Shown here piece by piece: positions 52,177 through 60,963 of a stretch of 64,000 nucleotides of DNA. Position numbers and translations under genes: made by a program. Where the stretch lies: contig NZ_CP120997.1 of NCBI RefSeq assembly GCF_030719295.1, positions 806,001 through 870,000 on the forward strand, written 5' to 3'. Within the stretch, counting starts at the first letter, position 1. Every line of letters starts with the position of its first letter. Source of the DNA: Streptomyces sp. Mut1. Lineage in GTDB: Bacteria > Actinomycetota > Actinomycetes > Streptomycetales > Streptomycetaceae. The notes beneath the pieces were generated by a model. The model was not told where the DNA came from and made no database searches. It saw only the letters and a program-made list of their open reading frames with translations.

Positions 52177-53727
52177 TCAGACGGCCCGGCCGGCCATGTG
52201 CCGCACGGCCAGCGAGGCGAAGACCATGGCGGTGCCGATGGGCACACCGGGGCCCGGGTAGACACGGCCGGTGAAGGAGGCGCTGGTGTTGCCGGCGGCG
52301 TACAGGCCGGGCAGCGGGCGGCCCGCCGTGTCCAGGACGCGCGCGTCGGGATCCGTGCGCAGGCCGCCCTTGGTGCCGAGGTCGGCGAGGACCAGCCGGG
52401 CCGCGTAGTACGGCGGACGGTCGAGCGGGACCAGGCACGGGTTGGGCCCGGGGGCGCCGGCCCGGTTCGCGAAGAACAGGTCGTACGGGTCCTCGCCGCG
52501 GTGGTGGTCCTCGTCGGTGCCGGACGCGGCGAACCCGTTGAAGCGGGCGAGGGTCGCGGTGAGGGCGGCGGCCGGCACCCCGATGAGCCCGGCGAGTCCG
52601 GCCGGCGAATCCGCCCGCGCCCAGGTGCCGGCCGCCAGGTGCTCGGCCGGTGCGGTGGGCGGCACGGTGATGGCGGGCAGGGCGCCGCCCTCCCGGGAGT
52701 CGAAGACCAGGTGGACGGAGGCGTCCGCTCCCCCGGCAGCCGCGATGGCGCGGCCCATGCGGTCGTAGGGCAGGGACTCGTTGGCGAACCGCCGCCCCGA
52801 GCCGTCCACCATCAGGCCGCCGCGCAGGCCGAGGGTGAAGGCGGCCGATCCGTCGGGCAGTTCGGTCCCCGGGCACCACCAGGCCTCGTCCAGGAGCGCG
52901 GTGGCGGCGCCCGCCCCGGTGGCGGCGCGCAGCAGCTCCCCGGTGTTGGTGCCGCCCGGCGCCATGCTCCACGCCGCCCGGCCGGGCACGCCGTGCTCGG
53001 TGCGCAGGGTGTCGTCGCCCTCGAAGCCGCCGGCCGCCAGCAGGACCCCGCGCCTGGCCCGTATCCGGACGGTGCCGTGCGGGGTGCGGGCCTCGACGCC
53101 GGTGATCCGGCCGTCCTCGGTGATCAGCCCGGTGACGTGGTGCCGGGTGCGGATGTGGGCGTTGCCGGTGCGGGTGAGGGCCAGCAGGAGGCGGCCGATC
53201 AGGGCGCGGCCCTGGGTGAGCGGGGCGTCGGGGTGCCCCTGGCCGGCCCGGTCCCGGTCGACGGCCGGGCGCACCAGGCCGGCGAGGTCGCCCAGTTCGG
53301 CCGGGTCCAGGTCGAGCGGGACGAAGGAGCGGCCCGCGTCCATGCGGCCGGGGGCGGCGACGTAGTCGGGGAAGGCCTGCCAGCGGAAGGCGAGGGCGGG
53401 GTCGTCCTCCAGCCGGGCGACCAGGCCGGGCGCGTGCCGCAGGAAGGCGTCCCGGCGTGCCGCCTCGCTGTCGCCGAGCAGGGTCCGCAGGTAGTCCCGG
53501 GCGTCCTCGGCCGAGTCGCCGAGGCCGGCGCGTTCCTGCACCTGGGTGCCGGGCAGCCAGCAGGCGGCCCCGGAGTAGGCGGACGTGCCGCCGAGCAGCG
53601 CGGTCCGCTCCAGTACGACGGTGCCGAGGCCGTCCCCGGCGGCCGTCAGGGCCCCGGTCATCGCTCCCGCTCCGGATCCGACGACGATCACGTCGTGGGT
53701 GGCGTCCCAGTCCTGGCCGTCCCGCAT
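52177..53727 (-). CDS. kstD: 3-ketosteroid delta1-dehydrogenase
   Basis: A 516-residue FAD enzyme that introduces the C1-C2 double bond into 3-ketosteroids, leading to ring-B opening. Seen: the FAD motif [16 protein letters not shown] (about residues 14-29), [23 protein letters not shown] with the Tyr of the catalytic set, and C-terminal YPGPG in which Tyr490 and Gly494 correspond to Tyr487/Gly491 of Rhodococcus KstD1 (numbering from memory). ATG 53727 is chosen for its AAGGGG ribosome site and agreement with family starts. A copy of the shared palindrome lies 77 bp upstream, and it diverges from a KstR-like gene. Confidence 0.88.
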   Translation of the reverse strand: MRDGQDWDATHDVIVVGSGAGAMTGALTAAGDGLGTVVLERTALLGGTSAYSGAACWLPGTQVQERAGLGDSAEDARDYLRTLLGDSEAARRDAFLRHAPGLVARLEDDPALAFRWQAFPDYVAAPGRMDAGRSFVPLDLDPAELGDLAGLVRPAVDRDRAGQGHPDAPLTQGRALIGRLLLALTRTGNAHIRTRHHVTGLITEDGRITGVEARTPHGTVRIRARRGVLLAAGGFEGDDTLRTEHGVPGRAAWSMAPGGTNTGELLRAATGAGAATALLDEAWWCPGTELPDGSAAFTLGLRGGLMVDGSGRRFANESLPYDRMGRAIAAAGGADASVHLVFDSREGGALPAITVPPTAPAEHLAAGTWARADSPAGLAGLIGVPAAALTATLARFNGFAASGTDEDHHRGEDPYDLFFANRAGAPGPNPCLVPLDRPPYYAARLVLADLGTKGGLRTDPDARVLDTAGRPLPGLYAAGNTSASFTGRVYPGPGVPIGTAMVFASLAVRHMAGRAV

Positions 53728-53803
53728 GAGGTGTGCCCCTTCTGCCGCTCGGTGGTCGTGCCGGGCCAGCAGACCCCTTCCCGGGCGGCCTCGGAGGGTC
53801 CGG

Positions 53804-53818
53804 TCCCGCTGACCGGTA
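53804..53818 (-). promoter_or_regulatory. Shared 15-bp palindrome, copy 4 (kstD promoter)
   Basis: The sequence TCCCGCTGACCGGTA differs from copy 3 at only the two last bases. At the 31-bp spacing seen elsewhere lies TCTGCT (53773 to 53768, minus strand), a poor but possible -10 for kstD. No KstR-type AAC-N2-GTT palindrome is evident in this divergent gap. Confidence 0.5.
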
Positions 53819-53906
53819 CCCGGGGCGGACGTCGCCTGACGCGGGCGGCGGGGACGCGTATTGTCGGAGGCCGTTGACATGAACCGAACGCCGGGAGGAG
53901 GGGCGC

Positions 53907-54518
53907 GTGCCCAGAATCGCCGAGGCCAGAGCCGGGGCCGAGCCCAGTTCGCCCCGCCAGCGCGCACGCCGTCAGAGCATCCTGCGGGCGGCGGCGGACC
54001 TCGCCGCCGAGACCGGTCTCGAACGCGTGCAGATGCACGAGGTGGCGAAGGGCGCGGGGGTGGCCATCGGCACCCTGTACCGGTACTTCCCGTCGAAGAC
54101 GCACCTGTTCACCGCGTTGATGGCCGACCAGATCGAGGGGTTCGCCGCGCGGGTGCCACAGCGCCCGGCGGGCACCTCGCCGAAGGACGCCGTGTTCGAG
54201 ACGCTGGGCAGCGCCACCCGTAACCTGCTGCGCAGGCCGGCGCTGGCCACCGCGATGATCCAGTCCGCGAACGCCGCCCGCGCCTCGACCGTGCCGGATC
54301 TGGCCCGGATCGACTCGGGCTTCCTCGACCTGCTGCTGCGGGCCTGGGAGGTCGAGCAGCCCACGGAACACCATGTCGCCCGGCTGCGGCTGCTGATCCT
54401 GCTCTGGTACGGGGTGCTTCAGTCCCGGCTCAACGAACGGCTCACCCCGCAGGAGGCCGACGCCGACCTGCGGATGGCCTGTCACCTGCTGCTCGCACCG
54501 GCCCCGGAAGCGGACTGA
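53907..54518 (+). CDS. KstR-like TetR-family regulator
   Basis: A 203-residue TetR regulator close in size and HTH to mycobacterial KstR: RRQSILRAAADLAAETGLERVQMHEVAKGAGVAIGTLYRYFPSKTHLF, where KstR has VQM and VAVGTLYRYFPSK at the same places. KstR senses 3-oxo-cholestenoyl-CoA-type ligands and represses upper-pathway steroid genes. It is divergent from kstD and convergent with hsd4A. A GTG at 53907 follows GGGAGGAG. No clear KstR operator was found in the window, so KstR identity remains an inference. Confidence 0.72.
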   Translation: MPRIAEARAGAEPSSPRQRARRQSILRAAADLAAETGLERVQMHEVAKGAGVAIGTLYRYFPSKTHLFTALMADQIEGFAARVPQRPAGTSPKDAVFETLGSATRNLLRRPALATAMIQSANAARASTVPDLARIDSGFLDLLLRAWEVEQPTEHHVARLRLLILLWYGVLQSRLNERLTPQEADADLRMACHLLLAPAPEAD

Positions 54519-54548
54519 CCCGGCCCGCGCGGGTGCGCCGGCCGGGTC
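54517..54548. terminator. Hairpin between convergent tetR and hsd4A genes
   Basis: A perfect 9-bp stem (GACCCGGCC with GGCCGGGTC) and a 14-nt loop begin on the TetR stop codon. The 49-bp convergent gap makes a bidirectional terminator likely. Confidence 0.6.
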
Positions 54549-54567
54549 GGTGCGTCGGTGTGCCGTT

Positions 54568-55509
54568 TCAGCGCTGCCGCTGGGTGCCCGTCGTGTCGAG
54601 TCCGGCGACGCTGTAGGCGGCGAAGCCGCGGTACGGATCGCGGCCCTCGAAGTGGGGCGTCAGCAGGCCGTCCAGCTCCTCGGGGGTGAACGTGCCGTCG
54701 GCGGCGGTGAACTTCTTCTCCACGGTGGGCGGGGCGAGCAGGGCGACCATGTCGCCGTAGACGACGAAGACCTGCCCGTTGATCTTGTCGGCGGCCGGGG
54801 AGGCCAGGTGCGCGACGAGGGTGGCGACGCGCTCGGGCGCCATGATGTCCAGGCCGCCGGGTGCGGTGTCGCCCTCGCCGAAGGCCTCGGCGGTCATCGC
54901 GGTGCGGGCCCGGGGGCAGATCGCGTTGGCGCGCACCCCGTAGCGGGCCAGGCCCTGGGCGGTGGCCAGGGTCAGCGCGGTGATGCCGGCCTTGGCCGCG
55001 GAGTAGTTGGGCTGGCCGGGGGCGCCGAAGAGGAAGGCCTCGGAGGAGGTGTTGACGACCCGGCCGTAGACCTGGGTGCCGGACGCCTTGCTCGCCGTGC
55101 GCCAGTGCACCGCGGCGGCGCGGGAGAGCCCGGCGTGCCCCTTGAGGTGGATGCGGATGACGTCGTCCCAGTCGGACTCGCTGAGGTTGAAGAGCATCTT
55201 GTCGCGCAGGACGCCCGCGTTGTTGACGACGATGTCCAGGCCGCCGAAGCTCTCCACGGCGGCCTGGACCAGGCGGTCGCCCATCGACCAGTCCCCCACG
55301 TCGCCGGTCACCGCGACCGCGCCGCTGCCCAGCTCCTTGATCTCGGCGGCCACGTCGTCGGCGGCCGGGCCGATGTCGTTGACCACCACATTGGCCCCGA
55401 GCCCCGCCAGGGCCAGTGCCTCGGCGCGGCCGAGCCCCGCTCCGGCTCCGGTGACGACGGCGGTGCGCCCCTCCAGGGTGCTCGCCGATGGGGTGTTCGT
55501 CGCGCTCAT
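54568..55509 (-). CDS. hsd4A: Hsd4A-like 17beta-hydroxysteroid/3-hydroxyacyl-CoA dehydrogenase
   Basis: A 313-residue SDR strongly resembling mycobacterial Hsd4A (Rv3502c, from memory), which oxidises the side-chain 3-hydroxyacyl-CoA and can act on 17beta-hydroxysteroids. Shared stretches are TGAGAGLGRAEALALA, VVNNAGVLRDKMLFN, YSAAKAGITALTLATA, VRANAICPRARTAMT and the C-terminal GRDPYRGFAAYSV. ATG 55509 is chosen for a GGAAAGAGG ribosome site. A 99-bp gap with an AT-rich palindrome separates it from hsaE, so it may have its own promoter. The Ile-Cys-Pro replaces the common Ile-Ala-Pro. Confidence 0.85.
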   Translation of the reverse strand: MSATNTPSASTLEGRTAVVTGAGAGLGRAEALALAGLGANVVVNDIGPAADDVAAEIKELGSGAVAVTGDVGDWSMGDRLVQAAVESFGGLDIVVNNAGVLRDKMLFNLSESDWDDVIRIHLKGHAGLSRAAAVHWRTASKASGTQVYGRVVNTSSEAFLFGAPGQPNYSAAKAGITALTLATAQGLARYGVRANAICPRARTAMTAEAFGEGDTAPGGLDIMAPERVATLVAHLASPAADKINGQVFVVYGDMVALLAPPTVEKKFTAADGTFTPEELDGLLTPHFEGRDPYRGFAAYSVAGLDTTGTQRQR

Positions 55510-55594
55510 GCTGCCTCTTTCCGGTGTGGCGTCGAGCCGGTGGATGGGGCGGCGCACCCCGTGTTCGCGACCGGGGTGCGCCTTCGGCTCAGAA

Positions 55595-55614
55595 AACTAG
55601 TATTGATTTCAGTT
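55595..55614 (-). promoter_or_regulatory. AT-rich imperfect palindrome upstream of hsd4A
   Basis: The sequence AACTAGTATTGATTTCAGTT has AACT/AGTT ends and overlaps the hsaE stop codon. Such AT-rich DNA is exceptional here. The outer ACTAG resembles flanks of mycobacterial KstR sites, but the central AAC-N2-GTT core is absent. It may be a TetR operator or a promoter -35/-10 pair for hsd4A. Confidence 0.4.
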
Positions 55615-56424
55615 CTGCATGCCGTCCTGTCCCGTTGAGTGGGCGAAGGCGACGGACACGGAGCCGAGTCCCCCGAAGTCGGCGCGGAACGTCTCGCCCG
55701 GCCGGACGTCGACCGCCGCGGTGCACGAGCCGGGCAGGACGACGTGGCCGGCTTCCAGCGTCACCCCGAAGGAGGCCACCTTGCGGGCCAGCCAGGCGAC
55801 GGCCTCCGTCGGGTCCCCGAGGACCGCGCTGGTGTTGCCCCGGGCGATCTCCTCGCCGTCCCGGTACAGCACGGCGGCGATGTCGGCGGGATCCAGCTCG
55901 GCCGGCCGTACGCGGGCGGCGCCGAGGAGCACCCCGGCGGACGAGGCGTTGTCGGCGATGGTGTCGGCCAGCGCGATCCGCCAGTCCTTGATCCGGCTGT
56001 CGATGAGTTCGATGGAGGGGACGATGTACTCGGTGGCGGCCAGGACGTCGGCGGTGGTGCAGCCCTCACCGGGCAGGCTCCGGCCGAGCACGTAGCCGAT
56101 CTCGACCTCGATGCGGGGGAAGCAGTAGCGGCCGGTGTCGACGGGGGTGTCCTCGCTGAGCACCATGTCGGACAGCAGATGGCCGTAGTCGGGTTCGTCC
56201 ACGCCCATCATCCGCTGCATGACCTCGGAGGACAGGCCGACCTTGTGCCCGTGGACGGTACGGCCCAGGGCGAGCTGTCTGCGGATGTTGATGAGCTGGA
56301 TCTCGTAGGCGTCGGCCGCGTCGATGTCCGGGTACGTGGTGGTCAGCGGCTCGACGGGGGTACGCGCGCACTGGGCGGCCCACAGCAGGTCGGCGGCCTC
56401 GGCGCGCCGGGCGGTCTCAAGCAT
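55609..56424 (-). CDS. hsaE: HsaE-like 2-hydroxypenta-2,4-dienoate hydratase
   Basis: A 271-residue metal-dependent hydratase of the MhpD/HsaE family that adds water to the 2-hydroxy-dienoate released after catechol-ring cleavage. Residues expected to hold the metal are Glu106 and Glu108 (PRIEVEIG) and Glu139 (SIELID), with Lys61 in HGHKVGLS. These are the same numbers as in MhpD, from memory. It overlaps the upstream hydratase gene by 8 bp. HsaF and HsaG, which complete the branch, are not in the window. Confidence 0.85.
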   Translation of the reverse strand: MLETARRAEAADLLWAAQCARTPVEPLTTTYPDIDAADAYEIQLINIRRQLALGRTVHGHKVGLSSEVMQRMMGVDEPDYGHLLSDMVLSEDTPVDTGRYCFPRIEVEIGYVLGRSLPGEGCTTADVLAATEYIVPSIELIDSRIKDWRIALADTIADNASSAGVLLGAARVRPAELDPADIAAVLYRDGEEIARGNTSAVLGDPTEAVAWLARKVASFGVTLEAGHVVLPGSCTAAVDVRPGETFRADFGGLGSVSVAFAHSTGQDGMQN

Positions 56425-57253
56425 CGGGGGTCTCCTCGGGTGCGGTCGCGTCGGGGGCGAAGCGGGCCCGTCCGCCGGTCAGGACCGCGCGGTCCCCGGC
56501 CAACGCCTCGAAGAGCACGACGGAACCGCCCGTGTCGTTCCAGGCCCGTACGCCGAGCCGGTCTCCGGGGAAGACGGGGGCGGCGAACCGGGCGTCCAGC
56601 TCCACCAGGTCGGCGGGGTGTGCGCCGAGGCGGTCGGCCAGCGGCAGCAGGCTCGCGGCGAGGGTGCACAGCCCGTGCAGGAAGGGCCGGGGCAGGCCGG
56701 CCGCCTTCGCCGCGCCGGGGTCGATGTGCATGGCGTGCCGGTCGCCGAGGAGCCGGTAGAGGGCCGCCTGCCGGGAGTGGGTGGCGACGGTCGCGGTGTG
56801 CTCGGCCGGGCGGCCGGGGCGGCGCGGGGCCGCCGGTCCGCGTTCGCCGCCGAAGCCGCCGGCACCGGGGGCGAAGAGGGACCAGGTGGCCGTGAAGTAC
56901 GCGCAGTCCACCTCCACATCGAACACGGCGGCCGATCCCTTGTCCCGCACCTGGGAGACGCGGGCGGCGGCGGTCAGCTCCCCGTCCGGCTCCAGCGGCC
57001 GGTGCACGACGAGGCGCTGACCGCCGTGCACGGCGGTGGTGACGTCGAAGGCACCGAGTGCGCCGAGCGCGTCGGGCGCCCACTGGGCCAGGGTCAGGGC
57101 GAAGGTCGGCAGCACCCGCAGCCGCTCCTCGTACACGAGGTCGAGGCGTTCGGCGGGGGCTCCGACGGCGAGCGCGTAGAGGATCGCGTCCCGCGCGCTC
57201 CAGGAGACGGTACGGCTGCCGAGCGCGCGGCCCTGCCACGGGGACCCGGTCAT
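56417..57253 (-). CDS. Double-hotdog MaoC-type enoyl-CoA hydratase (Rv3538/Hsd4B-like)
   Basis: A 278-residue hydratase-2-type protein with an inactive-looking N-terminal hotdog and a C-terminal hotdog bearing the Asp/His motif in YRLLGDRHAMHIDP (Asp171, His176 approximately) followed by FLHGLCTLA. Size and domain order match Rv3538, which is near kstD and ltp2 in M. tuberculosis. It should hydrate a side-chain enoyl-CoA longer than that handled by ChsH1-ChsH2. It overlaps ltp2 (ATGA) and hsaE. Confidence 0.83.
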   Translation of the reverse strand: MTGSPWQGRALGSRTVSWSARDAILYALAVGAPAERLDLVYEERLRVLPTFALTLAQWAPDALGALGAFDVTTAVHGGQRLVVHRPLEPDGELTAAARVSQVRDKGSAAVFDVEVDCAYFTATWSLFAPGAGGFGGERGPAAPRRPGRPAEHTATVATHSRQAALYRLLGDRHAMHIDPGAAKAAGLPRPFLHGLCTLAASLLPLADRLGAHPADLVELDARFAAPVFPGDRLGVRAWNDTGGSVVLFEALAGDRAVLTGGRARFAPDATAPEETPDA

Positions 57254-58431
57254 CGGTCGGCCCCCAGGATCAGCCCGCTGGTGGGGACTCCGGTGCCGGC
57301 GGTGACCAGGACGTGGTCGGTCCGGCCGGGCTGGTTGACGGAGGTGCCCCGGATCAGCCGGACGCCCTCCGCGACACCGTTCATGCCGTGCAGATACGCC
57401 TCGCCGAGCTGTCCGCCATGGGTGTTGAAGGGCAGGGAGCCGCCGAGTTCGAGGTGGCCGTCCGCGATGAAGTCCTTCGCCTCGCCGCGCCCGCAGAAGC
57501 CCAGCTCCTCCAGCTGGGGAAGGACCAGCGGGGTGAAGTGGTCATAGAGCACGGCCGCGTCGATGTCCCCGGGGCGAAGACCGCTCTGCCCGTACAACTG
57601 CCTTCCCACCAGGCCCATTTCCGGGATGCCGCTGATGGTGGGCCGGTAGTAGCTGGTCATCATGTGCTGGTCGGCCCCGAGTCCCTGGGCGGCGGAGCGG
57701 ATCACGGCCGGCGGGTGGGGCAGGTCACGGGCGCGCTCGGCGGAGACGATGACGAGGGCCTGCCCGCCGTCGGTCTCCTGGCAGCAGTCCAGCAGGCGCA
57801 GGGGCTCGGCGATCCAGCGGGAGTCGCGGTGGTCCTGGAGGGTGATGGGGCGTCCGTGGAACCAGGCGGCCGGGTTGTTCGCGGCGTGCTTGCGGTCGAC
57901 GACGGCGACCCGGCCAAAGTCGTCGGTGGTGGCCCCGTACTCGTGCAGGTAGCGGCGGGCGAACATGGCCACCCACTGGGCCGGGGTGCTCAGCCCGAAC
58001 GGTGTCATCCAGGCGTAGGCGGCCCGGTCCGCGGTGGTGTCCATGGGCCGGTCGGCCTGCCCCAGCCCGTAGCGCTCGCCGGAGCGTTCGTTGAACGCCC
58101 GGTAGCAGACGACCACTTCGGCGGCCCCGGTGGCGACGGCCATGGCCGCCTGCTGCACGGTCGCGCAGGCCGCGCCGCCTCCGTAGCCGATGCGGGAGAA
58201 GAACGTCAGCTCGCCCATCCCCGTGTTCCGGGCCACATGGACCTCGGAGTTGGTCTCGGCGGTGAAGGTGACGAGCCCGTCGACGTCGGCGGGGGTCAGC
58301 CCCGCGTCGTCCAGGGCGGCGAGCACCGCCTCGCAGGCCAGCCGGAGTTCGCTGCGGCCGGAGTTCTTGGAGAATTCGGTGGCGCCGATCCCGGCCACCG
58401 CGGCGGCCCCCGACAGCGGAGTCCTGCTCAT
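57250..58431 (-). CDS. ltp2: Ltp2-like steroid side-chain aldolase (thiolase/lipid-transfer family)
   Basis: A 393-residue thiolase-superfamily protein. Ltp2 performs the retro-aldol cleavage that removes propionyl-CoA from 17-hydroxy-3-oxo-pregn-4-ene-20-carboxyl-CoA, giving the 17-ketosteroid. Tyr296 (LYDHFTP) and Tyr346 (GEAYLHG) lie 50 residues apart, like the catalytic Tyr294/Tyr344 of Thermomonospora Ltp2 (from memory). Ltp2 needs the DUF35 domain of ChsH2 for activity, and that gene lies three genes upstream in the same operon. ATGA overlaps join it to chsH1 and the MaoC gene. Confidence 0.88.
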   Translation of the reverse strand: MSRTPLSGAAAVAGIGATEFSKNSGRSELRLACEAVLAALDDAGLTPADVDGLVTFTAETNSEVHVARNTGMGELTFFSRIGYGGGAACATVQQAAMAVATGAAEVVVCYRAFNERSGERYGLGQADRPMDTTADRAAYAWMTPFGLSTPAQWVAMFARRYLHEYGATTDDFGRVAVVDRKHAANNPAAWFHGRPITLQDHRDSRWIAEPLRLLDCCQETDGGQALVIVSAERARDLPHPPAVIRSAAQGLGADQHMMTSYYRPTISGIPEMGLVGRQLYGQSGLRPGDIDAAVLYDHFTPLVLPQLEELGFCGRGEAKDFIADGHLELGGSLPFNTHGGQLGEAYLHGMNGVAEGVRLIRGTSVNQPGRTDHVLVTAGTGVPTSGLILGADR

Positions 58432-58877
58432 CGGCCCTCCCCGGGCAGCTGCACCGACACACTGCCGGTGACGTGGGCGCCCACGCCGTTGGTGCCCCGG
58501 ACGGCGATCTCGACATGGCGGTCGGTGCCGGACTTCCCGGTGACGGTGCCGGTGAGCACCATCGTGTCGCCGGGGTGGTTGGGGGCACCGAGCCGGATGC
58601 GGATGGCCTTGACGACGGCGGCGGGGCCGGCCCAGCCGGTGACGTACCGGTCGACCAGGCCGTTGCTGGTCAGGATGTTCATGAAGATGTCCTTCGAGCC
58701 GCGTTCCCGGGCGAGTCCGGGGTCGTGGTGCACATCCTGGAAGTCGCGGCTCGCGAGCGCGGTGGCGACGATCAGGGTGCGGGTGATCGGGACCGCCAGC
58801 TCGGGAAGCACCTCCCCGACGGCCACCTCGTCGTACGTGCGGGTGGGCGGGAGCACGGTGTCCCGCCGCGGGCTCAT
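58428..58877 (-). CDS. chsH1: ChsH1-like MaoC hydratase subunit
   Basis: A 149-residue single-hotdog MaoC protein with the hydratase pair in RDFQDVHHDPGLARERG (Asp and His). ChsH1 pairs with the N-terminal MaoC domain of ChsH2 to hydrate 3-oxo-pregna-4,17-diene-20-carboxyl-CoA. ATG 58877 overlaps the chsE1 stop (ATGA). It is about 20 residues longer than Rv3541c, the extra length being a Pro/Arg-rich N-terminus. Confidence 0.85.
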   Translation of the reverse strand: MSPRRDTVLPPTRTYDEVAVGEVLPELAVPITRTLIVATALASRDFQDVHHDPGLARERGSKDIFMNILTSNGLVDRYVTGWAGPAAVVKAIRIRLGAPNHPGDTMVLTGTVTGKSGTDRHVEIAVRGTNGVGAHVTGSVSVQLPGEGR

Positions 58878-59992
58878 GCGGTCACCTCCCCGCCGGTGAG
58901 CAGGACCCCCAGATGGTCCAGGCCCGCGCCCGCCCCGCCGAGCGTGGTGGAGATCTGCTTGCCCCACAGGAAGTGGCGGTGGACCGGGTAGTCGGTGTCG
59001 ACGCCGATGCCGCCGTGTACGTGCTGCACCCGGTGGACGGTGTCGAGTCCCCCTTCGGCGGCCCACCACTCGGCGACGAGCGCGGCCCGGTCCGCCGCAT
59101 CGGCGTCGAACGGCTCGGCCAGCGCGTCCACGGCGTACCACAGCGTGACCCGCATGGCCTCGATGTCGATGTAGCAGTCGGCCAGCTGGTGCTGCACGGC
59201 CTGGAAGGTGGCGAGCGGGCGGCCGAACTGGGCGCGCTCGCGCAGATGCCCGGCCGCGTGGCCGAGCGCTCCCTCCGCCACCCCTGCCTGGACTGCGGCC
59301 AGGGCGAGCCGGGCGTACCGCACGAGGTCCGCACAGGCCGTGCCGCCCGGTGTGCCGACGGGTTCGGCGGGCGCGCCGTCCAGGGTGAGGTGGGCGCTCA
59401 GGTCGTGGCTGGTGGTCTCGGCGTGCTCCCAGCCCGCCCCGGGGGCGTCGGCGGCGACCAGGAAGACACCGGGTCCCGCGTCCGTCGCGGCGGTGACCAG
59501 GACGTGGGCCGCTCCGGCGGGGGCGGGCACCACGGCCTTGACGCCGGTGAGCAGCCAGCCGGTACCGTCCTGGGTCGCCGTGGTCCAGGGTGCGAGCGGA
59601 CCGGCCGGGCCGAACTCCTCAAGGGCGACGGTGAGCCGCGCACCGCCGTCCGCCAGGCCCGGCAGCAGGGCCGAGCGCTGCCCGGCCGTGCCGTGGGCGG
59701 CCACGGTGAGCGCGGCGGTCAGCGCGGGCCACAGCGGGACCGGGGCCACCACCCGGCCCTGTTCCTGGAGCAGGACGCAGAGGCCGGCCATGCCGAGTCC
59801 GGCGCCCCCGTCGGCTTCGGGGAGCACGGCGGCGAGCAGTCCGGCCGAGGCCAGGTCCGCCCACAGCCGCTCGTCCACCCGGGACGGGGAGCGCTCGGCC
59901 TCGCGCAGCCGCTCGGGCGTGGCGTGGTCGGTGAGGATCTCCCGGGCCAGGTCACGGACGGCTTCGAGTTCTTCTCCCAGGGAGAAATCCAT
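58874..59992 (-). CDS. chsE1: ChsE1-like acyl-CoA dehydrogenase (FadE28 type)
   Basis: A 372-residue acyl-CoA dehydrogenase, one half of the ChsE1-ChsE2 heterotetramer that desaturates the three-carbon steroid side chain. Landmarks are RERAQFGRPLATFQAVQHQLADCYIDIEAM and HRVQHVHGGIGVDTDYPVHRHFLWGK. The central beta-domain is divergent, as in other beta-type steroid dehydrogenases. It lies between the chsH2 and chsH1 genes and overlaps both (1 and 4 bp). In M. tuberculosis fadE28 and fadE29 are instead adjacent, a small reordering. Confidence 0.83.
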   Translation of the reverse strand: MDFSLGEELEAVRDLAREILTDHATPERLREAERSPSRVDERLWADLASAGLLAAVLPEADGGAGLGMAGLCVLLQEQGRVVAPVPLWPALTAALTVAAHGTAGQRSALLPGLADGGARLTVALEEFGPAGPLAPWTTATQDGTGWLLTGVKAVVPAPAGAAHVLVTAATDAGPGVFLVAADAPGAGWEHAETTSHDLSAHLTLDGAPAEPVGTPGGTACADLVRYARLALAAVQAGVAEGALGHAAGHLRERAQFGRPLATFQAVQHQLADCYIDIEAMRVTLWYAVDALAEPFDADAADRAALVAEWWAAEGGLDTVHRVQHVHGGIGVDTDYPVHRHFLWGKQISTTLGGAGAGLDHLGVLLTGGEVTA

Positions 59993-60963
59993 CAGGGCGC
60001 CTCCGTCGGGGCGGGCCGGAACACCGGCAGGGTCGGATCGGGGTCGGCGTCGAGCCAGTCAAGGACGACGGGCATGCCGATGGTGACGTCCTCGGGGGCG
60101 ACACCGGTCAGGTTGGTGATGAGCCGGGTGCCCTCGGCGAGCGCGACGACGGCCACGAGGTACGGCGTGTCGAACGCGGGGTGCTTCGGGTGGTGGCTGA
60201 CGACGAAGCTGTACACCTCACCGCGTCCGCCGGCCTCGACGGTGTCCCAGTCCGTCGACCCGCACGCGGGGCAGCAGGGGCCCGGCGGGTGGCGCAGCCG
60301 GGAGCAGTCGGCGCAGCGCTGGATGAGCAGCCGGTGGTCCTTCGCGCCCTCGAAGAAGAAGGCGTTGTCCCGGTTGACGGCGGGGCGCGGGCGCGGGGCG
60401 GGCGGGGGCGCGGGGTCCTCTTCCGCTGCCGCCGGGCAAAACCTCAGGGTGCGCCACCGCTGGGTGGCGACCGTCTCCCCGTCATCGTCGGTGTAGGTCT
60501 TCAGGGTGGTGACGAAGCGCCCGGGTCCGAGCCCGGTCCGCTTCTCGGCCGAGACGGACTCGACGGTCTCGCGGACGGCGACGCGGTCGCCGGGTGCCAG
60601 TTCCCGCAGGAAGGTGAGCTCGGAGTCGGTGGCGACCACGGAGGTGTAGCCGCCCTCGTCCAGCAGGGCCACCAGCGCCTCGAAGCCGTCCCCGTCGCCG
60701 GGTCGCGGGTCCACGGTGGCGGCGTATCCGCGCATGGTCCACGCCTGGACCATCGACGCGGGTGCCACCACCCCGTCGCGGCCGGTGGCGCGGGCCGCGG
60801 CGGCGTCCGTGTACACCGGGTTGGTGTCGCCCATCGCCTCCGCCCAGTGCCGGATCATCGGCTGGTTGACGGGGTCCTGGCCCGGGGTGCGCGGACGCAG
60901 TTCGCGGCCGGTGAAGGCCTGGAGCCGTTCCTCGTAGTCCGCTCGCCTCTCCTCGCCGCTCAT
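59992..60963 (-). CDS. chsH2: ChsH2-like MaoC-DUF35 fusion
   Basis: A 323-residue two-part protein. The N-terminal MaoC-like domain (DPVNQPMIRHWAEAMGDTNPVY, about residues 31-52) forms the hydratase with ChsH1. The C-terminal DUF35 part has a zinc ribbon (CADC, ten residues, CPAC, about residues 229-246) and an OB fold that in characterised systems docks and activates Ltp2. A Pro-rich linker (PAPPPAPRPRPA) joins them. The size matches Rv3542c (about 311). It overlaps chsE2 by 4 bp. Confidence 0.87.
   Translation of the reverse strand: MSGEERRADYEERLQAFTGRELRPRTPGQDPVNQPMIRHWAEAMGDTNPVYTDAAAARATGRDGVVAPASMVQAWTMRGYAATVDPRPGDGDGFEALVALLDEGGYTSVVATDSELTFLRELAPGDRVAVRETVESVSAEKRTGLGPGRFVTTLKTYTDDDGETVATQRWRTLRFCPAAAEEDPAPPPAPRPRPAVNRDNAFFFEGAKDHRLLIQRCADCSRLRHPPGPCCPACGSTDWDTVEAGGRGEVYSFVVSHHPKHPAFDTPYLVAVVALAEGTRLITNLTGVAPEDVTIGMPVVLDWLDADPDPTLPVFRPAPTEAP

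Noticed and set aside
53874..53879. TTGACA as a -35 box for the KstR-like gene
   Set aside because: No acceptable -10 follows at 16-19 bp, where the sequence is the ribosome-binding region itself.
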